NCBI GenBank assembly: GCA_002118135.1
Contig: BDIU01000067.1
Location: 124,001 to 188,000, forward strand
DNA: 64,000 nt
Source: Trebouxia sp. TZW2008
Lineage: Eukaryota > Chlorophyta > Trebouxiophyceae > Trebouxiales > Trebouxiaceae
Direction of reading: 5' to 3'
The notes beneath the pieces were generated by a model. It saw nothing but the letters and a program-made list of their open reading frames with translations, was not told the DNA's origin and made no database searches. Below are positions 44,095-55,400 of this stretch, piece after piece (position 1 is the first letter of the stretch; every line of letters starts with the position of its first letter). Both the position numbers and the translations under genes were made by a program.

Positions 44095-47000
44095 ATGAGT
44101 GCGGTCGCGAAAAAGGACCAGGCCGTCGAGGCAGCATTGGCCAAGACTGACGACATCAAGCCTGCTGTTACCACGGAAGAAAACGAAGCTTTGAAAAACT
44201 ATTCCAAAGCCTTGCTGGAGCAAGCCATCGAGATTGGCAAGGGCAACGAGCACTACGACAAATACAGCTTTGTCCAGTTGCCGTATGCAAAGCTCCAAAA
44301 TGGAAGTAAGCCATCAAAACGCGATATATCCCACATGCATGCATGTGCAGCAAAGCGTGACTTGCCTTCAACTGACGGAATTTTTGCGTTGCAGATTACA
44401 TCCCGCTCATTGGTGAGGCTGCTGTGCAACAGGCTTGATGCCTTGACCTAGCTGGATCAGATTGCACAGGATATCTTCTGTTCGTCATGTTGCGTTTCCT
44501 GCTCTGGCCTTGTGCTTGGGGCCAAAATTCCGTTCAGACCTGCTCAAATCTCAAACATTTGCAAATTCAGGGCTTGGAACATACAAAAGTCAGGATATTG
44601 GTGGAGCAGTGGAGGCTGCCCTGAGAGCAGGCTACAGGCACATTGACTGTGCCAGTCACTATGGCAATGAGCCCCTGATTGGTGAAGCCATTCAGAAGGT
44701 GCTCAACGAGGGCGTGGTCAAGCGGGAGCAGCTCTTTATCACTTCTAAGCTATGGTATAACTCAGGCCTCTTCCACCAAAAATTTGGCGACATGCTCTCA
44801 GACTTGAATGGCTCACTGGGTATCACTGCTGCAGGAATGATGATCATGAGAGGAGCCATGTGAAGCCTGCCCTTGAAAAGACTCTGAAGGACTTGGGACT
44901 AGAGTACATTGACCTGTTCCTGGTAAACAAGCATGCGTTTGTCACATCAATGCAACATTCTTTGCATGCGTTTGTCAGATCAGAAACATGTTTTTTCGCA
45001 TGCATTTGTCACATTGACGCATGGTTACTTGCGTATATGGCTCAAGAAGTTGCAGTTTTGCTCAAGACATGGCATTGCAGACGCATGAAAGCTCACTGCT
45101 TGTCAACACAGTGAAGTCGTTCTCTGGCATATTCAGGTTCACTGGCCTTTCACAGATCAGAACACCAAGGAGCTGACCCCACCATACAGGGACACTTGGG
45201 AGGAGATGGAGAAGCTTGTTGAGACAGTGAGTGCCCATACTTTTCTTCTGTACAGAGCTGCTTAGCAGTCTTGCATCGTCAGTGTTGCAATGGACCCTAG
45301 CACAGTGCACTGATTGTCTCTGAATCTTGTCTTCCTGCGTATGCATGCGTACAGTATCTAGAAGCTCACAAAGCATAAAGGCGGGTGACAAGCTAAATTC
45401 AAGTGGCATTTAATCATAGACAGATTGCACATGTAACCATACAAGGAAAAGGTGTGCAATGGCCAAGTCCTGTCTCACTACACCAGCTTGCTCCTGGTGC
45501 AACGTGTGATGTTCAAATGCTGAAGGTCAGACAAGACAATGTTCTTCTAACTTGTTCTTGGGTGAACGTCGAAGGTTCAGATATTCAAGCGCACTCACCC
45601 AAGTTTTTGTGACATGGTTTGGTGAATTTGTGCAGGGTCTGGCTAAGAATGTTGGAGTGAGCAACATGAGCATCAAGAAGATGCAGGACCTGCTGGCGTA
45701 TGCCAAGGTCAAGCCAGCTGTGAACCAGGTGGAAGTGCACCCATACTTCAGAAACCAGGAGCTCATTGACTACTGTGCAAAGGAGGGCGTTCATGTGACA
45801 GCTTACTCATCGCTGGGTACACCCAGTTCAGCAGGTCACTTGGTGAAGAAGAGCGCACCCAACCCATCCCATGTGAGTTTTGTTCCCACTGCTTGATACC
45901 TTGAAAAACAACAGTTCCCACGTGAATGTTCTTACCATTGCTTAGTATTTTGCAACCCACCCTGCATGAGTGTCGATACCATTGTTTAATGTCGCAAATT
46001 GCAAAGGACAGCACTGCATTGCACAGCATCAAACGAGCAACTGTTTGCTTACGTTTGCTGGGCAGAAGTGAGGCTTGTTCTGCTGCCTCACACAAGCTGC
46101 ATGTTGCTAGGTCTAGGACAACATCACTTGGACGACACTGGGACCACATCATGCTGCTTGACCTACTCTGCCCTGCGCACAATTTTTGATGAACATTTGG
46201 GCTCATGGATGCCAAATCCACCTCCAGTGCTTTACCATCTCGCTACAGCCCAATTGTTATGGATAACAATTGCCTGCATGCAGGACCCCATCATCAGGGA
46301 AATTGGCAAGAAGCGCAGCCGCATTGCCCAAGAGGTCATCATCAGATGGGGTGTGCAGCACGGCACCAGTGTCCTTGTCAAGTCTGGCACACCCAAGCAC
46401 ATCAAGGTAGGGAACATTGAAATGCTTCCCGAGTGGTCCCCCCATGCTGCCTGGGCTGCAAAGTTAGCTTCATCGTCAATTGATCATTCCAAACCTCAGC
46501 TGTCAGTGGGCATGCCTTTTGACAATTTGTCCCCTGTGCACTCAGCATCAATGCTTTTCATGGTCAAGCAAGTGCTTCTGAAATAACCTGTAGGCAAAGG
46601 GGACCCCTTGCATGCTCCCCCATGCAGTAGTAGTGCTTGGAAACTGACTGTGCTTAATGCTTACTGTGCTTGACGCTGCTGTGGTCATGCAGAGCAACAT
46701 TGACAACACCACCAACTGGGCATTGACAGACGAGGAGTACAGTAAGATCACCAACATCAAGCACCAGCTGCGACTACTGGATGGTTGCCCCTGGTTGCAT
46801 GAGGTTGGGCCTTACAGGTATGCCTTCACATAGCACATAAGCCTGTTGGACAGATCAGTTTGGCATTGGCAGTTACATGTCAGCTTGGGCAAATCATGAA
46901 TCTCAGGCTGAATTGCTGCAGTGACTGCTTGCATCTTTCCAAACCTGATCCAGCTGCTGCAGGAAAGCACCTCGTTTGGCTGCAAGGTTACAATTGCTGA

Positions 47001-50000
47001 CGCCATATTGCAGCCTTCTCTGCTATGAATTTTGAGACTGAGTTGCTGCAGTGACTGCTTGCATCTTAATTTCAAGCAATGATTCAGCTGCCACAGAAAT
47101 AATTCAGCTGCCACAGAAGAAGCGCATCTTGACCCACACAATTACATTTGGGTCAGCCACAACTTGCAGCCGTCTCTGCTCAGACAAAGTCACATGCAGG
47201 ACCTTCGCTGAGTTGTGGGATGATGATGGCGAGACAGAGAGGGAGCGTAACAAGCTCATTTCAGAGGTGTACAACTTTGTGGACATTCCCACCGTCACTG
47301 TTGGAGACGAGGATGAGATGCCTCTCATCTCCTTTGGCACAGGCCCTGCAGTGTCAAATGAAACCAGATGGGAAATTAAGGAAGCCATCCAGTCTGGTCA
47401 CAGGTCAGCATTCAATCCTATTGAGTTTTTGTGGGCAAGGTAGTCACATGAGCTTGCTTTCTTCTAGTAATCAGCCCAGAATGCATTTGCTGCAATAATT
47501 GTATTCAGCGTCTGCTCATCCAGCGGCAGGGATTGCTGCAGGGCTGCGATTGCATTGCTTTCATACAACCTGTGAGAGCTGGAATGAAGATAAGCCAGTA
47601 TTTCTCAAAGAAGGATAGTATACTGTTGAGCATTGCTTGTCAATCGACCAACGCAACAGCAAGCAAAAGCAGCATGGACACAGAAAGCAGACTCCGTTGG
47701 TCATCTGCTTATGTAGACAAGTTTTCACATGTACGTAGGATGTGAAATCCCTGTCTGTTTTGGATTGCTGAGTCATGCATCTGAAGTTCAGGGTGCATGC
47801 AGCACAGCATCTCAACAACACTGCACATCTGCGAGCAGACAGCTTTTGGTTCAGTCATTGCATAACACCAGGGGAGTCATGTGCGAGGCCTCAGGCATTT
47901 GAATCCTCACAGGACAAGAATTACACGTCATTAGTGTCTTTGTCAATGCTTTATGATTACATTCCTTCAGCATTGGTGTAGATACTTTGAGGTACAGTCA
48001 ACTCTTTTTGTAAGTTCACTCGATGTAAAGACAATCTCGATATAAGGACAACGCCATTGGTAATCAATCACTGCATTCTGACTGCACTGGTCCCTCTGAG
48101 TAACGACAATTTGATGTAAGGACGTGAATCTTGGTAACCAAAGCAGTCGTTACAAAGAGAGTGTACTGTATAATTGCAATCCTGTTGAGAGAAATGCCCA
48201 AAGGGACAGGCACTCAAATGTTAGCACAGCGTCCAAGCGGCAGGGTGTCAGACGTTTGCATTGTCCCACATCAGCTAGTATAGGTCACAATGAACGCTTT
48301 CATGTCAAGCATAGGGGATATGCTGTTGCAAAGCGGTGGCAATTTTATTTGCAGCCAAGAATTTCCACTGCAGAACACAAACATTTGCGTCTGGCAGCAT
48401 GGCTGCATTTGCATCTGCATCTGCCAGTCAAAGTCAACATGGCTGCGCAAATGTTGGAGGTGAGGGTATGTGAAGATGCAGATACCCAATATCCTGTCAC
48501 AGAACGCAGTCCTGACATATTGACCTTTACTGGCAGATGCAAGGGTTGGGCACGCTGTTAGCCTGCTGTTGGCCTGCTGCAATCCTCTTTATGTCAGCAA
48601 AGGACCCCTTCTGCAGGGTAAAAAATATTTGCAACTTGCAGCATTGGTCAGGACAGTTGTGTGGATGTTTGCATCTGGCTGCATGTACCTAGCTGCCCCT
48701 CCTGAGCCTGCTGAGTGTGAACTTGGTGAAATCTGGCAGTACAAGGCATCAGCTGTTTGGCATGTAAGAAACGATTTTTTCCTGCTGCAGGCATTTTGAT
48801 GTCAGCACAACAGGCCAGCTGGAGGAGGTGAAGGAGGGCCTGGGCCTGGCCTTCCTGGAGAAGATGGTCTCAAGAGACCAGCTCTGGATCACTGCTACAG
48901 TGAGTCATTTCTGCTAAGATGAGAATGTCTGCTGGGTGTCTGCTATGTTATCTGCAATGCTGCTTTGTTCCAAGCTTCTCTCCAGCCTGAACCCACTGGT
49001 GCACCCTTTTGATCTGCTATCCTGCCCACTATCCACTGGCTTGCATCAAGCCGTGTCTGCACTCCGTTCTGCTGAGACACATACCTTCAGGCATATACCT
49101 TTTGCGCCGTGGCTTAACCTGATGCAGCATGTGTGCGTAGCCCCACATGTTCATTTGCGCGCTTGTTAACCAGTTGAGTAGCGGTTGCCAATATTCAAGC
49201 AACGGCTCAGCTGCGGTCTAGTCCGTATTGCCTGTGGATGTACATAGAACAATGCATTGAATCGTACAAGAACTGTACTATAAATATTGCAGGGGTTCAA
49301 AAGCAATTTTTTCTGACATGATTGCTGTCCTGCAGGTGCGCAACTACTTCGATGTGGCTGGTAGTGTGAAGCAGATTCTGAAGGAATTGGGTTTAGACGC
49401 TCTGAACCTCATCTTGTTGCCAGCTGATGGCAACATGGAGACCATTCTTGTGAGCCCTGCCTCCTCATGCACATTGCACCTCGTACCAAGACACTATGCA
49501 GTGTGCCAGCAGAGCATGTGCAAAGCAGAAGTTAGATGGGATTGCATACAAACTTGCAGAACCCCAATCACTACAGAGACTTTACCACTGCAGAACACCT
49601 CTCGTCCATACTCACCCAATGCATGCGGAGGCGCTTGTTTGTCATGCTCAGGTCACCGCCTTTCAGTTCAGCATCTCTACTGTGCATGCATTACTGTGAT
49701 TTGCAGTGAGTCTGGCACAGGACGCACATTGTAGGGGATGTTTGCAATGGCTAGCCGCTTCTAGCCATGTGCTGGATGTGAGCACAGCATATCAACATGC
49801 TACTTCTGAGAATCCTTTATTTTTTGAGAATTTTGTGAGCGCATGTGTATACCTTTGCCCAAACAGGTGCACAGGCTTGGCCTGTTGGTGCATGTGGCTT
49901 GGAAGGCCTCGCAGCATTGCCTGTCAAGGGACATGCATTGACGCCACAAGTCTGTGCACCTGTTTCAGGCAGGAGGACGCTTCTGACGCCCATGCGTGCT

Positions 50001-51571
50001 TTCCCTTGATGGCACATTGTCCTGCTTCTTGCAACGCACATCCTGCCTGCTGCTATGTTTATGTCAAGTCAAAAAAAGCTGATTTAGTCACAGGTAGCCT
50101 CGCCTGCACACGCTCATGTGATTTCCACTGCGTCAGCTGATTGCCGACATGTCAGCAAAAGCAATTAGCTGCAGGGAAACTTGCAGTTTTCTGCACGGCT
50201 GAGGGATTGCACAGTGTACCAGCAGCTGCTACAGCTGATGGCCAGATTGTCAGCAGATGACCTGGCCCAATCCACTGTCGATCTGACGGCATAATGTGTT
50301 GTTTTGTGCAGAATCTCTGTAGCAGTGCTATCATGAGGGCTTGGTGCAGTGTATCGACCTCAGGGCTTGCACAGTGTATCAGCTGCAGCTGCTGACTGCC
50401 AGATTGTCAGCAGATGGTCTGACTTGATTCACTGTTGACCTGACTACATAACGTCTTGTTTTGTGCAGAACCGCTGGAGCAAGCTGGAGGAATGCTACCA
50501 CCAGGGCTTGGTGCAGTCCATTGGCCTCAGGGACTGCACAGTGTACCAGTTGCAGCAGCTAATTGCTCACAGCAAGCTGGTGCCAACTGCTGTGTCTGTG
50601 GAGGTGCACCCCTTCTACAAGAACGAGGAGTTGGTGTCCTTCTGCAAGAAAAAGGTATGCACCTTTCATGCTGCACTTGCTGCTGTAGGCAGAACACCAA
50701 GTCAATGCCTTTTTTTGAATTTTGGACCTGTTGTTTCACAGTCTGCTCAGCGGAGCAAATGTGTTGTCAAGCATGCAGCAACCAGCTTCAATTTAGAAAG
50801 AAAATCTCAGCTCAAGGGCATCATGGTTGGCCTGTTGCCCGCTGTGCCTCCATGCTTCTGTTTGGTTGCCAATGGCAGAGTGCACCTGCTGGCCAAGTCA
50901 TACGTCTCATGCTGTGTTGACTTGTATTGTACAGCTCTGCAATCTATCGCAAGTCTCCCTTGCCCTGCTTCCTGTTTGTGAATGCCATCTGCAGTTGTAC
51001 TTGTCGCTCAAGAAACGGGGACCCTTCGTGCAGGACATCTTTGTGATCAGCCATTCCCCATCTGGCATGGAGACAGGCAAGAGCAAGTCAGAGGAGCGCA
51101 GCAAGCTCCTGACCGACCCTGTCGTCACTGGCATTGCCTATGAAATCAACAAAGCCAACAAGCAGCTCAACCAGCATCGTCTTCAGGTGCACAACATCAA
51201 AAGCGCCATGGCTGTACGACTATTTCCATGTCTGTTGGACTGTGTTTGCCAGAGGTTGATCTCAAGTTGACCCCTGCTATCGAGTCTTGACAAATGCGCT
51301 TGATAGCTGTTGTAACACAGTCATTGGACTACACACAATAGCAAGGTGTTTGCTATGTTGTCAAGATGTCATCTCTCTTTCAAAACAGCAGAAAGCAGTT
51401 GGCATCAATTTTGCTGATGCTCTGCAGGTGTTGTTGCGCTGGGTGCTGCAGTCGGGAGTGGCTGCTGTTTGTGAGGCAGCAGGCAAGGAGATTGACCGTG
51501 CAAACGTTGGTGTATTTGAGTGGGAACTCAAGGATTCAGACTTCAAGAAGATCTCCAACATCAAGCCCTAG
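44095..51571 (+). CDS. Tandem double aldo-keto reductase; first domain intact, second catalytically dead
   Basis: Fourteen exons join in phase: 44095-44305, 44395-44412 (18 nt), 44571-44754, 44834-44922, 45137-45225, 45636-45872, 46284-46406, 46693-46817, 47200-47403, 48791-48899, 49336-49449, 50469-50654, 50995-51186 and 51389-51571. An N-terminal extension of about 65 residues (acidic, helical) precedes domain 1. Domain 1 has all AKR tetrad positions: Asp and Tyr in [14 protein letters not shown], Lys in LFITSKLW, His in VHWPF. It also has [33 protein letters not shown] and SGTPKH for cofactor phosphate. Domain 2 repeats the fold: [60 protein letters not shown] and [18 protein letters not shown]. 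It keeps only the Asp. NADPH-dependent carbonyl reduction is expected from domain 1; domain 2 is presumably structural or regulatory. Confidence 0.92.
47993..48170 (+). mobile_element. Pogo/mariner-like MITE, copy 1
   Basis: The element has imperfect terminal inverted repeats, CAGTCAACTCTTTTTGTAA at the left and TTACAAAGAGAGTGTACTG at the right. They are flanked by TA on both sides, the target-site duplication of Tc1/mariner elements. Internal motifs (CTCGATATAAGGAC, TTGATGTAAGGAC) resemble the sub-terminal repeats of pogo/Tigger-type elements. It is about 175 bp with no coding capacity, inside the AKR intron between exons 47200-47403 and 48791-48899. Confidence 0.82.
50180..50440 (+). repeat. 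Two decayed copies of the AKR exon at 50469
   Basis: The exon start ([20 protein letters not shown]) is echoed at about 50195-50270 ([19 protein letters not shown]) and 50315-50430 (AGAATCTCTGTAGCAGTGCT, then [20 protein letters not shown]). Each is followed by a CAGATTGTCAGCAGATG(G/A) tail and the shared bases TGACCTGAC, and preceded by TTTTGTGCAG. Spacing is about 135-145 bp. The second copy has lost W (TGG to TAG). Confidence 0.85.
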
Positions 51572-52487
51572 ATCATCACAGAATTCTGTTGAGGGCTTTG
51601 TGGTCCAAGCATGCTTTGGGAGCTTGTCGCTGCTATCCGACACGTGGTCCATCAAGTGCTGGCTGTTGTCTCATTCGCACTTCAACAAGCTCGATTGGAG
51701 AGCAATATATACATAGCGCAGCAGCAGCAGACTTGCGATTGGCACAGCGCTGGCACCTAGCAAGCTTTGGTCATGCTCAGATACATGCAGGTGTTGAATA
51801 AAAGATGCTGGTTCAGTGTACCACGCTTTGCTTTCTGCTGCATAGATTTGGCGCGTTGCGTAGGCAGTGCAGGGTCTTGTTTGGTAACTTTTGCTCGGGG
51901 CGTGACATGTAATTCACAGGGTGAATTGCACCAACAACGCTGCCAGCAATATGTTGCCTTGTTGCACAGCGGTGCATTGACTACATTTACATTTGTGCGC
52001 ACCACGTAGCTTGACCAATGTCCCTGACACTATGTCATGCAAATTGCAATGCTTAAAATTGCTATTTGTGCAGTTCATCAGTTTGCTACATGCAATGCTG
52101 CGATGGCATGGTCACTCTTGCAGCCGGAACGTCCTCAGATGCCCCGGGTGGATGATTGCCCACGACGAGTGCATAATTCTGCAATGGGTTGCAAGCAGAG
52201 CCTGCGCTACCTGTGACGTGACTGTTTATTTGGCCCAATGCCTGGCTCAACACTTGGCCATCGGCCTTCAGCACCGCATAAAGCTTGCTCGAGCGCCTCA
52301 CATGCAATTCAGGATAACTTCTACGTGACCGTGTCATGCAGTGTCACGCGCATCTGCTGTTCGCCACGATGCGCACATGCACCGTTGGTGTGTCGCGTGT
52401 GATCTGCGTCTGAAGACGGTGCGATCAGCTGCTGCGAACATCCATAAGGGTTCACAATTAGCCTGATACACGCCAATCGTGTCTGCT
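51572..52487 (+). other. Intergenic region between AKR gene and TRAPPC9 gene
   Basis: This holds the AKR 3' UTR (a TGAATAAAAG string lies at about 51796) and the upstream region of the next gene. No gene or repeat of note is seen. The last 150 bp before 52488 are GC-richer. Confidence 0.45.
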
Positions 52488-55400
52488 ATGGGGAGCCACG
52501 CCAACCAGACTCCTGCGAAGCTTTTGGAACCGGGCCTGACTGTCTTCAGTGCTGCAGAGATCCGTGTGGTTAGTGACTTTTACACAGACATGCCGCACTC
52601 CTAAATACCAACTGTCACAGCATAGAGTTGCATTGATGCGCGCAGGCTTTGATGCCCATAGGCCCCATTCCTGAGCAAGTCCTTCAGCGGTATGTCAGCC
52701 TGATAGCCACACACAAGCAGGTGAGCAAATTTTGCCTACATTCATGCAGAGTGACAACGGTACTTCAAGGCAACATTGGTATACGTATGCATTGCAGGTG
52801 GAGCTGTCCAGCTTTCAGTCCATTGTTCAGACACAGTCAAAAAGTCCTTTCAAATCATTTCCATGGAAATCTGGTGCAATGCACTTTCGCTTTCTCCCAG
52901 TAAGCCCTCCCACAGATATGATCAGTTTGCCATTTATTCGCAGCAGCATACCTTGTTCAGTCACACTGACAGCAATGCCATAGATGGGGAAAAGCTAGTC
53001 AATGAAATTACAAGCTGTGTTACGGGCTGCATCTTGCAATGTTACGCCTTGCACTACTAAAGCGTACAAGCCATGCAGCATGTGCTAGTTCATCATACAT
53101 GCGGCAGCCTTTCAACTTGTGCAACTTGTGGTGTTCAGGAGGACCAAGCAAGCAGGCCAAGCCCCTTGGCCTCGTTGCATGTGCACCGCCGGGTGCTGGG
53201 TGTCATAGGGGTAATGCACTGCCCAGCAGTCAAAGATCTTGAGAAGGCCTATGCCCAGTTCCAGCAAACGTGCAGGTGACTGTTGTATACATGGCGAACA
53301 TTCACTGCTTGCATTGCTGAGTGCTGGGTACGACTGGCATAATGCACTGTCCAGCAGTCAGAGACCTTGAGAAGGGCTATGCTCAATTCCAGCAGACATG
53401 CAGGTAGGTGTAAGAGTGGTGAGCTTGACAATTGGCAGTTAGGTACATGATATCAGACTTGGCTGTCCATGCTGTGTGATGTACAGGGATTGACAGTTCT
53501 GCTGCATTGCCTGTCCACTGTGTTGCCATGTTGATATGCTGCTGCATATTGCCAGTTTCTTGTCATGCTTGTCTTGTTTGTCTTCGTTCATCGTAGTCAG
53601 TGTTGAGTGGACAAATTACGACTAAGCGATGCGTCAGCGTCCCCTGTTGACTTTCAGCAGCACCTTATCACTGCCTGGACCATGTATAGCTGCACCAATG
53701 TGCTAGGATTCACGCCGCATACTCCTGCTGATTTCAAGAGCTTATCTGACTGTGCCCTCTCAATTAAGCTTTATCGTCAAGAATATCTCTGCAAAGCTGC
53801 AATTTCTTTGCAGCTTGGAAGCCAACATGTTGCTTTTCTGCTGTTCAGAGTCTCTTCCGCTTCAGAAAATTGCATCCCTTTTGGTGCATTTGCAGGGCTT
53901 TTCCTGAGGCTTTCACATTGCGGTGCTTTGCATTTGAGCCCAGTGACCAGCAGGTGGAGTCTGCCACATCCAGGAAAGAGAACATGGTCATGTTCCCGCT
54001 TGTCACATCAGGTAAGGGTTGTCTCCATGTCTGGTCATGTCTCCTGCAGTTCAGCTGCTGCTGTTCACTGCAGATTGTTTTGACAGAAGTTTTGACAGAA
54101 AGCAGATTGCACAGCATGAAATATACAGAGACAGGCTTGTTTACAAAAGTGAAGTAGGCATTCTGTATTGCTGGCCCAGCCTGCAAATACGCTAGACGAG
54201 CTTCTGCACATTCTGCCACAGTCCCAGGTGTTGCATGCATTTGCATCAGCCGAATTTGCTTCCATCTGATCACATCGCTGGCTTGTACAAGTAGGCCATG
54301 CAGCCTCACAATGCATAAATGCCACACATGTTACATAAGTCTTCCAAGATCCCTACCAGATCACCAAGGCAATCATGCTGCAGGTGGAGTTGAGGTGTTG
54401 GTTGGTCACTCAGAGGTGGTCATGTGTGACTTTGCTGCCTGCCTGCTTGCTGAGCTAGAGCGCTGGATGCTGAATGCCAGTCCAGCTATGATTGACCTCA
54501 ACAGCTTTGCTGACACCTCTGACTACTTCACTGCGCCTCCTTCTGCCCTTGAAGAGGTTTCTAAGCGTCTCTATACTGATGAGGTAAGCTGCAGCACAGC
54601 GAATGTAGATGGATTCCTTTTCTGTGCTATTTCAACCTGCAGCTGCTGTCTGAAAGGCGCACCTGTACATTGATGAGTCACACCATAGCAAAAGGCACTT
54701 TTCCTGACTCTGCTGCTATGCTCCCCTGTGGTGCAATCTAAATGTGCTTGACAGAATTTGGCTCTATGTGACCATACAAAGTGAAGCTCGTCATCTGGCA
54801 ATGCATTTAGTTTGGGCGACAAAATGCAGCAGCTCCAGGTCATGCCAAGTCGCACTGTGTTCAGTGCCAAAACCTCTGCATTTCTTTCCAGCAGCACTCA
54901 GCAAAGACAAACAAACAGCAGCTTCAGGACATGTTCAATCATGCTCTGTCAGGGACCTGCTGCTTGATATTGTAGGGATTGGCATGGCCTCAAGCTGCTA
55001 CACATCAGTTGATGCTGAATGCCAACTTTGATAAAACATGCCCATATTGCTGATTCTGGGCAGAGCAAACATGCTTCAGGCTGTCTCTTGGATTGGGAAC
55101 TCGAGCAAGCATGCTTGAGAGCTCAGCTGTCTGCGTCTTGCTTGCAAGCAGTCACGGCAGTTTGCTTTGTACTGGCAACGCGCTTTTGTGTGTGTTGGGG
55201 TCAGGTAGCTCAGCTGAGCCACCGTGTCCAGTGTGCAGCAGAAAGTGCACAAGCAGGCCGCAAACAGTCATTGCTGCTGTGAGCCTGCCTCAGCCAGGAC
55301 AGCACAGACATCATTTCCTGCATGCAGGATGCAGTTACTGACAGGCAGAACTGTATTGCAGGCTGCCAAAAGCTCTGGCTGATGTGCAGGCTTGTGAGCC

